From contig NC_073744.1 in assembly GCF_029784135.1 (NCBI RefSeq), positions 103,771,766 through 103,835,765 of the forward strand: 64,000 nucleotides of DNA. The letters run 5' to 3'. This stretch comes from Toxorhynchites rutilus septentrionalis. Its lineage: Eukaryota; Arthropoda; Insecta; Diptera; Culicidae. The notes beneath the pieces are model-generated. The model was not told the DNA's origin and made no database searches. It saw only the letters and a list, made by a program, of their open reading frames with translations. Of the stretch, positions 1 through 11,372 are shown piece after piece. Within the stretch, counting starts at the first letter, position 1. Every line of letters begins with the position of its first letter. The translations under genes were made by a program, and so were the position numbers.

Positions 1-2
1 CA

Positions 3-38
3 AACATGGCCCCTCCTTGCAATGATTATCTCTCTTGA
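3..38 (+). CDS. C-terminal end of I-element ORF1 (gag-like), partial
   Basis: Only the last codons are visible, ending NMAPPCNDYLS and a TGA at 36-38. The stop overlaps the ATG of ORF2 at 38-40 (TGATG). This arrangement suggests ORF2 translation by termination-reinitiation. Assignment to ORF1 rests on position and open frame; the peptide is too short to show a domain. Confidence 0.45.
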   Translation, partial: NMAPPCNDYLS

Positions 39-3000
39 TGTCTAATTCAAATAGAGAGGTCGGAGATATCACTGTTTTACAGTGGAATTGTCGTAGTCTT
101 ATCCCTAAATTGGATACATTCAAATTTTTAATTCATAACTTCAACTGTGATGTTTTTGCTCTGTCCGAAACTTGGCTTTCTTCGCGAGATGATATCTCTT
201 TCCACGATTTTAATATTATACGCTTGGACCGTGATGATAGATACGGAGGGGTGCTTTTGGGGATCAATAAGTGCCACTCATTTTTTAGAATTGACCTTCC
301 ACCTATTGGAGGGATCGAAGCTGTTGCTTGTCATGCAAACATCAGAGGCAAAGACCTCTGTATTGTCAGCTTGTATTGGCCTCCGAGAGCTGCGGTTAGC
401 CGCAAACAACTTGATGACATGTGCTCACTCCTTCCTGAGCCACGATTGATTTTGGGAGACTTCAACTCTCACGGAACTGCCTGGGGGGAACAGTACGACG
501 ACAATCGTTCATTGTTGATATATGACCTTTGTAACAGCTTCAATATGACCGTTTTGAACACTGGGGAAACAACACATGTACCTAAACCTCCTGCTAACCC
601 AAGTGCTCTTGACCTCTCGCTTTGCTCGAATTCACTATCGTTAGATTGCAAGTGGAATGTAATCCAGGACCCCAACGGTAGTGATCATTTGCCAATCAAA
701 ATTTCCATCACCATTGGGTCGAATTCTTCTGAATCTATAAACATGGCATATGACCTCACAAGACACATTGACTGGAAAAAATATGCGGACGCGATTGCTC
801 TAGCCATCAATTCCAGAGATGGTTTACCTCCATTGGAGGAGTATAACTTCTTTTCTCGTTTGATCTATGACAGCGCGGTTCGCGCTCAAACGAAACCCAT
901 CCCAGGTTCCAACATTTCCCGAAGGCCTCCCAATCTATGGTGGGATAGCCAATGTTCCAAGCTTTATGTAGAAAAATCGAATGCATTTAAAGCTTTTCGG
1001 AAACGTGGAACCCCTGAAAATTTTCAAACGTATTTAGCCCTTGAAGATCAATTTAAAAACTTAATCAAAGGGAAAAAACGTGCTTATTGGTGAAATTTCG
1101 TGGGAGGTTTGTCACGAGAAACGTCAATGAAAAAATTATGGAAAGTGGCTCGAAACATGAGAAATCGCTCTTCAACGAATGAAAGCGAAGAATATTCACA
1201 TCGATGGATTTTTAATTTTGCACGGAAGGTTTGTCCTGATTCCGCTCCTGTGCAAAAAATTGTTCGAGATATACCACAAGGTAGGTGCGATCTTGATTCC
1301 GAGTTTTCGATGGTAGAATTCTCTCTTGCTCTGCTTTCATGTAACAATTCTGCTCCGGGATCGGATAGAATTAAGTTCAACTTGCTGAAAAATCTCCCTG
1401 ATGTGGCGAAACATCGCTTGTTGAATTTATTCAATCGGTTTCTGGAGAATAATATTGTTCCAGATGATTGGAGACAAGTACGAGTTATAGCTATTCAAAA
1501 ACCCGGAAAACCCGCGTCCGACTTCAATTCGTACCGCCCAATAGCAATGCTGTCTTGTATACGGAAATTGTTGGAGAAAATGATCTTGTTTCGCCTTGAT
1601 CGATGGGTTGAAACGAATGGCATACTCTCAGATACACAATATGGGTTCCGCAGGGGCAAGGGGACGAATGATTGTCTTGCGTTGCTTTCTTCAGAAATTC
1701 AAATGGCTTACGCCGAAAAAAAACAAATGGCTTCAGTATTCTTGGACATAAAGGGGGCCTTTGATTCTGTTTCAATAGAGGTTTTGTCGGACAAATTACA
1801 CTCTCGGGGTCTGCCGCCTCTATTGAATAATATGTTATATAACTTGCTTTGTGAGAAACATTTGAACTTTTCTCACGGAGATTCGGCAGTAAGTCGGGTC
1901 TCTTACATGGGCCTACCCCAGGGCTCATGTTTAAGCCCCCTTTTGTACAACTTCTATGTAAGCGACATCGACAATTGCCTTACACAAAATTGCAGCCTAA
2001 GACAACTTGCAGATGATGGAGTGGTGTCTGTCGTAGGATCAAACGAATCCGACCTGCAAGGACCCTTACAAGATACTTTGAACAATTTTTCAACCTGGGC
2101 CATTGGGCTAGGGATCGAATTCTCCACGGAGAAAACAGAGATGGTGGTTTTTTCTAGGAAGCATAGACCAGCAAAACCAAAGCTTCAACTTTTGGGTAAA
2201 CCGATCACTCATGCTATGTCATTCAAGTATCTTGGGGTCTGGTTCGACTCCAAATGTACTTGGGGGCCCATATTAGGTATCTGAGTAAAAAATGCCAACA
2301 AAGAATAAACTTTCTCCGTACAATTACCGGCACCTGGTGGGGAGCCCATCCCGAAGATCTTATAATGTTGTATCGAACAACTATTCTCTCAGTGATGGAG
2401 TATGGCAGTTTCTGTTTTCAATCAGCTGCCAAAACACACCTCATTAAACTCGAGCGAATTCAGTATCTTTGTCTCCGTATAGCGTTGGGATGTATGCCCT
2501 CAACGCATACCATGAGTCTCGAGGTTTTGGCAGGCCTACTCCCACTAAAAGATCGCTTCAAATTATTATCTCTTCGGTTCTTCATCCGGTGTAAGGTCAT
2601 GAACCCATTGGTGATCGGAAATTTTGAGCAGCTGATCGTGCTAAATTTCCACTCCGGATTCATGAGTTCATATCATGAATTCATCTCCATGCAGGTTGAT
2701 CCTTCTTTGTATATTCCCAACCGTGTTTGTTTCCCTGACTACATCAATTCCTCTGTGCATTTTGATCTGTCCATGAAGCAAGATATCCATGGATATTCAG
2801 ATTACCAACGCTCGAGGATCGCTCCAACGATCTTCGATGAAAAGTATGGGGGTATCAATTGTGATAATATGTACTTTACTGATGGGTCCACTATAAACGA
2901 GTCCACAGGATTTGGAGTGTTCAACGAATTTTTTAGCACCTCACACAGTCTTCAGATTCCTTGCTCAGTGTATATTGCTGAATTGGCAGCAATACATTGG

Positions 3001-3720
3001 GCGCTGGACAGCGTCGCCTCACGACCTGTTGAACACTATTACATTGTAACGGATAGTCTTAGCTCTGTCGAAGCTATCCGTTCAGTGAGGCCGGAAAAGC
3101 ACTCGCCGTACTTCCTTGAGAGAATACGAGAAATTTTGAGTGCTTTATCCAGACGCTGTTATGTCATTACCTTCATCTGGGTCCCTTCACATTGCTCCAT
3201 TCCGGGTACTGAGAGGGCTGACTCATTAGCAAAGGTAGGTGCAATTGAAGGCGATATTTATCAGCGTCAAATCGCCTTCAATGAATTTTATTCTTTAGTC
3301 CGCAAAAATACCATCGCTAACTGGCAACGCAAGTGGAATGAAGATGAATTGGGCCGGTGGTTTCACTCGATTATCCCTAAGGTTAGCCTCAAACCGTGGT
3401 TCAAAAGTCTAGACTTGAGTCGGGACTTTATTCGCACCTTCTCCCGACTCATGTCCAATCACTGTTCGTTAGATGCACTACTCTTTCGTTTCAATCTTGC
3501 CAGCAGCAATCTCTGCGTTTGTGGCCAAGGTTATCACGACATCGAGCACATTGTTTGGTCGTGCGAGGTGTATCTGGTCGCCAGATCGAATTTAGAAAAC
3601 TCCCTTCGGGCCCGAGGAAGACAGCCCAATGTGCCGGAGAGAGATGTGTTGGCTCGGTTAGACCTTGATTACATGTTCCATATATATGTTTTCCTTAAAG
3701 CTATAGATCTTCGTGTGTGA
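38..3720 (+). pseudogene. I-clade ORF2: endonuclease, reverse transcriptase, RNase H (copy 1, two lesions)
   Basis: ORF2 encodes the enzymes for target-primed reverse transcription. An apurinic-like endonuclease comes first (WNCRS, LSETWL, LGDFNSHG, SDHLPI). The reverse transcriptase follows, with PGSDRIK, FLDIKGAFDSV, GLPQGSCLSPLL and the catalytic LADDG. RNase H is next (FTDGST, AELAAIHWAL, TDSLSS, WVPSHCSIPGTERADSLAK). A C-terminal C-x-C...H...C motif (CVCGQGYHDIEHIVWSC) closes the protein. RNase H after the RT is typical of the I clade, including mosquito and Drosophila I elements. There are two lesions: an in-frame TGA at 1091-1093, and a frameshift near 2264-2272 in a G/C run. Otherwise it is nearly intact at about 1,225 codons, so the copy is fairly young. 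Confidence 0.9.
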
Positions 3721-3970
3721 TTGTCCCTACATCCTTATACCCTCCTTTCCTTCCTTTGCGGATAATTCGTCCCCTTGCTATAAATAGTAGAATAAGTTGA
3801 AATGTAAATACACTATAGATATACGAATAGATTTATGAAATGAGTGTTCATCAATATTGTTACAATTTCCTTATATCCCATCCTTCTCCTAAAAATATGT
3901 ACCCTCCTAAACTCGAGTACACCGCGAGTAATCGGTTTTCCACCTTACTAACCATAGATGTAAGAAAATT

Positions 3971-4118
<148 letters not shown>

Positions 4119-4199
4119 TTAAAATTATATTTAAGAATTCGGCTCCTTTAAACTTAAGTAACTGAGCCTGTAAAAATAAACGAATTAATAAAAAAAAAA

Positions 4200-6222
4200 G
4201 AAGCGCATTGCTAGCGAGATTAAAGTCGAAGATGTGAAAAATCCTATTGAATGTAGCAGACATAAACTCCATCGGATCATGCTGGCCATACAAACTATTC
4301 CGGAAATCGAGCCTAAGGCAATCACGATGACGTAGGGTGCGTTCTGGAGCATACATGTTTAGATTAGCTAGCAAGAAAGGGGAGTCAATCTCGTTCCTCA
4401 GCAGCTTCGCAACAAACATTGCTTGTGCTGCAGATCGCCTGTTTTCCAGAGTATCAATTCGCAGCAGATTACAGCGTTCCTCGTAAGGCAATTCCCTTGG
4501 ATTCCGCCATGGAAGATTCCTCAAAGCACGACGTACGAACTTTCTTTGTACAGATTCAATGCGCGCTTTCCAAATGCTGGGGAAAGGGCACCATACAACA
4601 GAAGCAAATTCCAGGATAGAACGAACCAGCGCACAGTATAGAGATTTCAAGCTAAGCGGATCCTTAAATCCATTGGTTACCTTCAGAACAAAACCGAGCT
4701 GCTTGTTTGCCCTGGAGATGATGTCGTTGTAGTGGTAGATGAAAGTGAACTCCTTGTCAAGCATTACACCCAAGTCGCGCACTTGTTGAACCCGCTCGAT
4801 GGCTTTGCCGGATAACATGTAGGATAAATTGATGGGATTCCGCTTTCTGGTGAACGATATAACTTGGCATTTCTCGACGCTTAACGTCATACAATTTCGT
4901 ACACACCACGTCTCAAAAATGTTCAGCAAGCTTTGAAGATGATGACAATCATTTATGTCTTCGACAATAACGTAGACCTTAGAATCATCAGCATAGAAGA
5001 GTCTCGTTCCACGTGGCAGGATGAAGGACACGTCGTTTATAAATAATGCGAAAAGTAAGGGGCCTAAATTGCTCCCCTGAGGCACTCCAGATATGTTTGT
5101 GAACGACTCGGACTCATGTGACCCTATTCTCACACACAAAGCTCGATTCTTCAGGTACGACTCGAACCACTCGACAAAACCAAGGGCTACGCCACATTTC
5201 GCTAGTTTTTCGAGAAGGATTTGATGATCAACCCGGTCAAAAGCTGCCTTCAAGTCCAAGTAGACGGCATCCACTTGGTTACCAGCATCCATGGCGCGAA
5301 TACAACGCGATGAGAACTCAACTAGATTGGTGTTCACGGATCTTTGTGGGTAGAAACCATGCTGATTCGTTGAGATGTACTGCTTGCAACTAGCAAAAAG
5401 CGATTCATTTATAATGATCTCAAACAGCTTCGAGCAGGCGCAAAGAGAAGTAATGCCGCGATAATTTTTAGCATCTCGTTTATCTCCTTTCTTGTAGATG
5501 GGGAATAGGTACGATTTTTTCCAGCTCGAGGGAAACACACGTTGCTGCAGTGATCGATTAAAAAGTTTCGTCGGCGGAGAGGCCAGTGCAGAACTGCATT
5601 TTTTCAACACTGCAGGTGAAATTCCATCCGGGCCTGGGGCATACGAGAATTTAAGCCTTTGAATTGCTTTGACTACATCCTGTTCAGATATTTCGAACAT
5701 TTCAACGCTATATACATCCCGGGGAGCATCCTGGACAGATAATCTCACCTGTTCAGGTTGAGCTGTATAACTGTTGAAGGCGCGTTTGAACTGTCGTGCA
5801 AATAGTTCGCATTTTCCACTGATCGAGTCAACAGAAAGTTCGTCAAGATACATTGATGTCGGGAGACCGTTTTCATTTCGCTTTGAGTTGACGAACGACC
5901 AGAACCGTTTTGGATTCACACGTAGGCTCTCCTCAATACGAATCTTGTATCTGGCATACAAAAATCCATTGTATCTCCTGTACTCATTACTAGTCCGATT
6001 GAACTGCAGCTTCGAGTGTTGAGAACGTTGACTGCAGTAGGAACGTAGAGCAGCAGATCGACGACGTTTCAGCAAGCGTAAACGGTTGTTTGACCATGGC
6101 GGTTTACACGGAGGAGACTTCAAAGGAACGTGTGCTGTAATCGCCTGAAGTACAGCGTTGGAGAAGAATCCAACTGCTCTATCGGTATCTTGAATCGTGT
6201 CCAGAGTATTCCAGTCGACCAC
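4200..6222 (-). pseudogene. Non-LTR reverse transcriptase (CR1/L2/Jockey-group), 5'-truncated
   Basis: The minus strand encodes about 675 residues of a non-LTR reverse transcriptase. Motifs in order are APGPDGI, LDLKAAFDRV, GVPQGSNLGPLLFALFIND and the catalytic FYADDSKVY. A thumb/C-terminal region with VWCPF...RIESVQRKFVRRAL and PERTLRHRDCL follows. No RNase H is present, which distinguishes it from the I elements around it. The endonuclease is missing upstream, so the copy is 5'-truncated. At its 3' end the ORF is cut at 4200 by the A-tail of I copy 1, and no poly(A) tail of its own is seen. A fragment at 10395-10650 is the end of an endonuclease of similar type and may be the same family. 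Clade assignment is tentative. Confidence 0.8.
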
Positions 6223-6594
6223 GAGTAATGCTGCACATCATTCCTCGTCGATTATTTGCAAGAGACGGACACACATTTTCCGTCCTCCGCTACAATATCG
6301 AAGCTGGAAAGTTTTTTTTCCCCTCCGCCAAAGTGATTTTTGGTTGTTGTTTTTTTTTTCTTTCGCCCATTGGTGACAAGTTAAGTGCCAACGCATCCGG
6401 AACAGCGAGGAAGCAGCACCTCTCCAGCGACGCTGGACCGGTGTTCTGTGAATTGGTTCCATTGAGCGTCACATTTGTATCTTCACCAAACATGCTACAG
6501 TGCGTGCGGCAACCCTCGGTTGAGACAACGATACCTCATATCCATATCCCCAACCTGACCCGTCCCACAAAAATGTTGCCCTTTTAACCTCGAG
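6223..6594. other. Unassigned sequence between two retroelement fragments
   Basis: No supported reading frame is present. The stretch contains T-runs and a GC-richer block at about 6400-6470. The right-hand part (about 6520-6590, CCATATCCCCAACCTGACCC) probably belongs to the 3' UTR of the I-family tail that follows. The left part could be 5' UTR or flank of the minus-strand RT element. Confidence 0.4.
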
Positions 6595-6728
6595 TAAACC
6601 GCGAGTATTCGGTCGAATCCTACTAAACATAGAAATTAGTTGAAACTTTGTATAAACAAACCTTGAATTAGCGGCTCCGCAAAGCTTATGCGATTGAGCC
6701 TTACAAATAAATGAACTGGTTAAAAAAA
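6595..6728 (+). mobile_element. 3' tail of a second I-family element (fragment)
   Basis: This repeats the end of I copy 1: CCTCGAGTAAACCGCGAGTATTCGG, then a hairpin segment GGCTCCGCAAAG...GATTGAGCC, an AATAAA-like stretch and a short A-run at 6722-6728. The match is to the UTR at about 3911-4199, with many differences. It is therefore a different subfamily, or an older copy reduced to its tail. E1 begins directly in its A-run. Confidence 0.65.
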
Positions 6729-7343
6729 GTCATAGGAGGGTTGTGTCCGAGACACGACCGCATAGTTGACGTAGGATTCCGTTAGGCTATCTGTTGATTT
6801 TGGATGTTTGAAGAATTACATTACAACTCTTTGATAATGATTTGGTTTGATTGTCTCTGATAGAGAACACATTTCGGTAGGAAAAAAAGCTCTCTCTACT
6901 TTCATGTATTTGCAATGCCGATTTCCCCCAGGCAGCTTGGTTTTGATGTCTCTGTTAGGGAATACATTTCGGTAGGAATAAAAGCTCCCTCTGCTTTCGT
7001 GTATTTGCAGCACCGATTTCCCCCATGCAGCTTGGTTTTGATGTCTCTGTTAGAGACCCGCCGCATGTGTCGTCGATTTCGACCAATCAGAAGTGGGTAC
7101 TTCCGTTAAGATAGAGGTTGATATTTTTCAATTGTTCGATAGTTAGTTTCATGACATATATTATTTTCTTAAATATAAAAAATTGTTATGGAGTGCTGAA
7201 ATCGATTGACGCAAAAATGTCATCAATCCATCATGAAATGACTGAGCAATAAGCGTTTGAAATTGGACAGTTTCCACGATGTGCTCGATTTTCGATTTTC
7301 AATTTGTACCCCAATATGTTCCCGAAAGACGTAATCCTACGTC
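6729..7343 (+). mobile_element. E1 element, short copy (palindrome-ended DNA element)
   Basis: Left end GTCATAGGAGGGTTGTGTCC contains a hairpin (GGTTGTGTC / GACACGACC) followed by GTTGACGTAGGATTCCG. The right end is GACGTAATCCTACGTC at 7328-7343. Both ends abut A-runs. The interior has two or three imperfect copies of a ~100-base block around CAGCTTGGTTTTGATGTCTCTG, then a CCAAT-bearing block (GACCAATCAGAAGTGGG). That block resembles the promoter side of the H2A-bearing E4 elements. A 1,445-bp relative is at 43336-44780. No transposase is present. The superfamily is not recognised. Confidence 0.7.
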
Positions 7344-7527
7344 AAAAAAGAACGGGTGGGTAATGTCGAGGACATAACCGGAGTGACGTAGGACTATACA
7401 AAGGGGACAGCTTTTGCTAAATATATATTTCAAATATATTGTTTTATTTTCTTCTCCTACGTGAATACCTACCTATCTGCCTGAAAAAGGGATTAGTTTA
7501 CTGTTTACTCTTTATGAACATGTTGGG

Positions 7528-7543
7528 GGTTCTGAAAAGAACC
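7528..7543 (-). promoter_or_regulatory. Histone mRNA 3' stem-loop
   Basis: Read on the minus strand this is GGTTCTTTTCAGAACC: a perfect 6-bp stem with a UUUC loop, preceded by CCAAA. It matches the replication-dependent histone 3' end consensus bound by SLBP. Copies are at 41955-41970, 46754-46769 (minus) and 56193-56208 (plus). Confidence 0.85.
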
Positions 7544-8419
7544 TTTGGTTTGTGTTTTTGCGTTTTTTTCCACAAACTTTCTCAATTTTTTCTCACTATC
7601 TTATAGTTGAATCTTGAATTTTTTCTGAAGGCTTTGTACTTATTAAATGTTATCGTACAATCAAAATGATGGCTGTCATAGGGAATGCATAGGTGGTCAT
7701 CAGCTCATTCACTATCATATATTTCACTATTGAGCACATTACCGTACCTTACCCCGTGGTTTCGGAGACGAATGAATTGTAAGATCTTAGGTTTTGGAGA
7801 CGAACTCTGCGATCTGTCGAGAAATAAACGAGCTATAAGCGTTCTGAAAAACCAACAGTAAATACAGGGACAGATGACCTTCGGATTAGAATCCTTTAAA
7901 ATAAGAACAGAGCAGCAGGAAATACATTGCTCCTGTTGCGCCTTAGTTATGTTTCTATACAATGCAGATGTAACGTCAGTCAATTTTCAACATCAGTCAA
8001 CCAAAGAAAGCAGTTCTTGCTACCGAGAAAATTCGTTAATGCCATCCTTCATACAATATGTTATGATTTGAAGCCACTTTTAATTCGAAAACCATGCATG
8101 GGTTTGTGAAAACTGAATGATCAATTTAAAAGACCCCAACCACCAATAAGTTCAAGAACAGGCATAAACAAATTAAATCAGTTTATATTATATGTCATAT
8201 TATGTCACTTTAGAATGCATTGGTATTGCGAAAAAACTTTTAATAACTCTTATTTGAAGGGTTTAATGGCCCTGGAAAGCGCCGTGTATATCGGTGGCTG
8301 GTTTTGCCACCAAAGCAGTCTGTATAAACAAACTTTTTCCTTTTCTACCTGCTGCCGTTTTGCGATTGCGTTTGCCACTCGCTGAAACTAGTTATTGCCA
8401 CCGAACCGAATGTGTTCTG

Positions 8420-8545
8420 TTCTGTAGACGGGTTTTCTTATTGTCGTGAGCAGCTTTGCAAGCCAACTCGAGCACTCCGGTGGCCGATAACCGCTATTAG
8501 GTATACTGGTGCTCCAGCACCAATCCGTTGATGCGATGTGATGTG
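8420..8545 (-). pseudogene. Histone H2A remnant (type B) in E2 copy 1
   Basis: The reverse strand is collinear with the better preserved type B H2A at 55722-55953. It covers the segment around the H2A ELA.KAA..N.KTR region (GAGTTGGCTTGCAAAGCTGC) and the GAGAP region (GGTGCTGGAGCACC). The N-terminal coding part is lost: the sequence jumps from CAACGGATTGGTGC to upstream non-coding sequence. It is heavily decayed, with stops in every frame, and was identified by homology to sibling copies rather than alone. Confidence 0.6.
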
Positions 8546-8784
8546 AAACGATGCCATACAACCACACTGATTTACGGTTTGAAAAAGAATGATATATCTT
8601 TCAGCAGATCGCGCGTTTTGTACTTTAGCGGTACACGCTCACAGGATAGAGACAAATCAGCAGACTCAGCCAAAGGGGCGAGTCCAACGAGATGAACGAA
8701 TGAGCGTTAAAAGGGAGCGATGGCAAAAAAAAATACATTCATAACGATTTGTTCGCTCTTTGGATTCACATGCAGGCCAAAAAG

Positions 8785-8800
8785 GGTTCTTTTCAGGATC
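8785..8800 (+). promoter_or_regulatory. Histone-type 3' stem-loop (decayed)
   Basis: GGTTCTTTTCAGGATC folds to a 6-bp stem (two G-U pairs) with a UUUC loop. An A-rich flank and AATCTAAAGAG follow, resembling a purine-rich downstream element. It corresponds to the better-paired copies at 42672, 45912, 47727 and (minus) 55470. The coding region it once served is not recognisable. Confidence 0.65.
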
Positions 8801-8972
8801 ACAAAATTATCTTTAATCTAAAGAGTTTATTGTTTTGTTATCACTCGGTATCCCCATCTTGTTCGGCTAAACCTTCCTGTTTAGCGATTGCGTTTGCCAC
8901 TCGCCTCAGGATTCACAGTTGGAAAGTTTCTTCCCATCAAGCTTGGGACATGTTGTACTGTAAATTACATTT

Positions 8973-9127
8973 GGGAGGCGATCTGGCGTAGTGGTAACAT
9001 CCATACCTCTCACGCAGAGATCACGAGTTCAATTCCCACTCCCGACATTCTTCCAAAAATGGAAATAAAAGTGACGAACCAGCCGAAATGTGTTGAAAAT
9101 CACTATAATAAAGAAAAAATAAATAAA
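8973..9127 (+). mobile_element. tRNA-derived SINE (Feilai-like) with 12-bp target duplication
   Basis: A ~155-base insertion starts with a tRNA-like head: GGGAG/CTCCC acceptor pairing, A box TGGCGTAGTGG and B box GAGTTCAATTC. A tail ends in AT-rich AAATAAATAAA. It is flanked by perfect TAAATTACATTT at 8961-8972 and 9128-9139. The A/B boxes form an internal RNA polymerase III promoter. The tRNA-like head and mosquito context suggest the Feilai type; that family name is from memory of the class, not a match. It sits inside E2 and is younger than it. Confidence 0.8.
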
Positions 9128-9667
9128 TAAATTACATTTAATGCGATATACCGAAGCACCACTCAGTGTCGCATTGGAGGCGATTTTAACCTGTAATTGA
9201 ACATTTGCGATGACAGTGGTATAGCTTTCACAGTTGGAAAATTTCTTCCCATCCAGCTTGGGACATGTTGGGTCATAATATGGACCCCGAACTCTATGTT
9301 TACAAAAATGTCCAACTAAATATGTCGCATTACAGGTCCGTCCGATTAGCTAAATGTCGAACTAAATGTAAATTACTGTACTTTCAATCTGGAAGCAATT
9401 TAAGAATTGATGAAAATTGAATAATCGAGAAAGTCCCCAACCATCAATAAGCTCAGCACAACTACCAAATTCTCATACTCATCATATCCTGGCAAACGGA
9501 TTATGAAAATATCAATTTGCGTTTTATTATTTTGGATAATATTTTAGAATGCATTGAACTGTATCTCCTAAACTCTTTTTTGAAAGGTTTAATGGCCCTG
9601 GTAAGCGCCGTGTTTTATGGAATGGTTCCAATTTAGAAAACTTAGTACTCGTGGTTTAGAAAAAAAA

Positions 9668-10388
9668 CCATTTCGAACGCCCTCGACCGCCTTGTTCTGG
9701 ATTTGCCACCAGGTGGCTAGGTGGAATGGTGCACTGGTACTAACGCGCTCGGCCTAGCTACCCTTGTGGAGCAATTGGTGGATACACCTACGGGGAACTG
9801 GAGACCAACACTGTTCGAGCGGGATTTTGCCTTTCCCTTCACTTTTCCTCCTTTGCCATGTCCAGACATAGCTGCTTGTGTTGGTTTGTTGATGTTTTGT
9901 GATGCGAAACGATGTGGTGTACGGTTTCGATGAGAATGATCGTTACAGCAGCGGAGCGGGGATTTTTAAGCTGACTGGCTGGCTCGAGAATTACGCATGT
10001 GTGAGACTGCGACCAATGTTTCGATCATATTTTTTCTTTTTCTTTTCCTATCGTGCTTCATTGTATTTCGCTGCTGCTCTGGTTGCCCGTTTTGGTCGGT
10101 ACGATTTGAGGAGCACAAAATGGACCAATCAAAAATGGGCACATAGTGCATTTGGACAATCCTTGATATTTCACAATTATTGAATTATTTATCTCAAGAA
10201 AAATGAAATGTTCTTCATTATGATAGATGCGTAGATATATTTCCTATCAATTGATGCAAAAACCTTTGCGATCTATTGAGAAATGCTCGAGTTCTAAGCG
10301 TTCCAAATCTTGCATTTTTTCCTACTTGTTCAGTGCCTAGATTTTCATTTCACCCCCTATATCTTCCGGTTAGACGTTGTCCTACGTC
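9668..10388 (+). mobile_element. E4 element, copy 1 (short)
   Basis: The left end CCATTTCGAACGCCCTCGA follows the A-run at the end of E2. The right end GACGTTGTCCTACGTC at 10373-10388 is followed by another A-run. Complete copies elsewhere are about 900 bp (48230-49133, 49139-50038, 53899-54802). This copy lacks about 180 bases between GGATTTGCCACC and the GGCTAGGTGG segment. It contains a minus-strand H2A start and its promoter side. Confidence 0.75.
9700..9869 (-). pseudogene. Histone H2A 5' half (type A) in E4 copy 1
   Basis: The minus strand from 9869 begins [19 protein letters not shown] and continues VGLQFPVG, matching the N-terminal tail and first helix of histone H2A (consensus [31 protein letters not shown]). 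After a small frameshift, the DNA for RLLRKGNYAER and the GAP region is recognisable with an in-frame stop. H2A is the core histone that pairs with H2B in the nucleosome. This copy lacks the second half of the fold, so it cannot make a histone. Confidence 0.85.
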
Positions 10389-10394
10389 AAAAAA

Positions 10395-10650
10395 TGCTGC
10401 ACATAAATGCTCAAAATTGGCCCGTTTGAAATCGAAACCAGGATCGTTACGTTCTGTTTCGTATGTTACAGCCGTTGGATATGCAACGATTAGCTCGAGT
10501 GGTTGATGACGAGGATCAATCCTAGAGAGCGATTCAACGGATTCGCTAATCTGGTAACCAGGTAGCACGATGTCGTTTACGAGGACAAGATCAAGAGTCC
10601 TGTTCTCTGCATTCTCCAAGCTGTTAACTTGGGACAAGCCGTGGAAGCAG
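10395..10650 (-). pseudogene. Fragment of a non-LTR endonuclease domain
   Basis: The minus strand reads NRTLDLVLVND...ESVESLSRIDPRHQPLELIV...DFKRANFEHLCAAFF. The pattern (LDLVL followed by a D-x-H-PL motif) is the end of the apurinic-type endonuclease of CR1/L2/Jockey-group retrotransposons. About 80 residues remain, cut on the left by E4 and on the right by the 118-bp tandem repeat. It could be the missing upstream part of the family at 4200-6222. Confidence 0.65.
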
Positions 10651-11372
10651 AAACCATCCAGAAATGAGCAGCTGGCAGCACACGGTCGAGAGCGATCCAG
10701 ATCAATTTGATACCCATATTAAAAGGGTTTTGAGAAAATATGTGATTCGTCATTTTGTGGTGGCGGCCATTTTGGATTTGCATTTCTCATGAATAACTGT
10801 GTTCTACTAGTCAAGCCCTTTCATTTGATACCTATGTTGATGGGATTTTGAGAAAATATGTAGTCCACCATTCTGTGGTGGCGGCCATTTTGAATTTGCA
10901 TTTCTTATGGATAACTGTGTTCTACTAGTCAAGTCCTTTCATTTGATACCCATATTGATAGGGTTTTAAGAAAATATGCGATCCGTCATTTTGTGGTGGC
11001 GGCCGTTTTGGATTTGTATTTCTCATGAATAACTGTGTTCTACTAGTCAAGTCCTTTCATTTGATACCCATATTGATAGGGTTTTAAGAAAATTTGTGAT
11101 CCGTCATTTTGTGGTGGCGGCCATTTTGGATTTGTATTTCTCATGAATAACTGTGTTGTACTAGTTAAGCTCTTTCATTTGATACCCTTGTTGATGGGAT
11201 TTTGAGAAAATATGTAATCCGCCATTCTGTGGTGGCAGCCATTTTGAATTTGCATTCCTCATGCATAACTGTGTTCTACTAGTCAAGCCCTTTGATTTGA
11301 TACCCATGTTGATGGGGTTTTGAGAAAATATGTAATCCGCCATTTTGTAGCAGCCGCCATCTTGGATTTTTT
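10650..11372. repeat. 118-bp tandem repeat, about six units
   Basis: The anchor GTGGTGGCGGCC (or its variant) begins at 10757, 10875, 10993, 11111, 11229 and 11347, exactly 118 bases apart each time. Units share CTGTGTTCTACTAGTCAAG and CATTTGATACCCAT. Divergence between units is roughly 5-10 percent. A downstream tail with ACAAACATACAAACATACAAA at about 11500 resembles a retroelement end, so the array may derive from the end of a larger element. Confidence 0.95.

Larger units (their letters stand above)
7350..9660 (+). mobile_element. E2 element, copy 1, carrying decayed H2A and histone stem-loops
   Basis: The left end GAACGGGTGGGTAATGTCG, with hairpin GGTAATGTC/GACATAACC, is followed by GTGACGTAGGACTA. 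The same left end recurs at 41778 and 46582. The right end (TAGTACTCGTGGTTTAG plus A-run) recurs at about 43328, 46572, 48220 and, inverted, 54810. Inside are two histone-type 3' stem-loops on opposite strands, a decayed minus-strand H2A stretch at about 8420-8545, and an inserted SINE. It has no coding capacity for mobility. Confidence 0.65.

Noticed and set aside
8973..9045. A functional tRNA gene
   Set aside because: A and B boxes are present, but the arms pair imperfectly. The unit has a SINE tail and a 12-bp target duplication.
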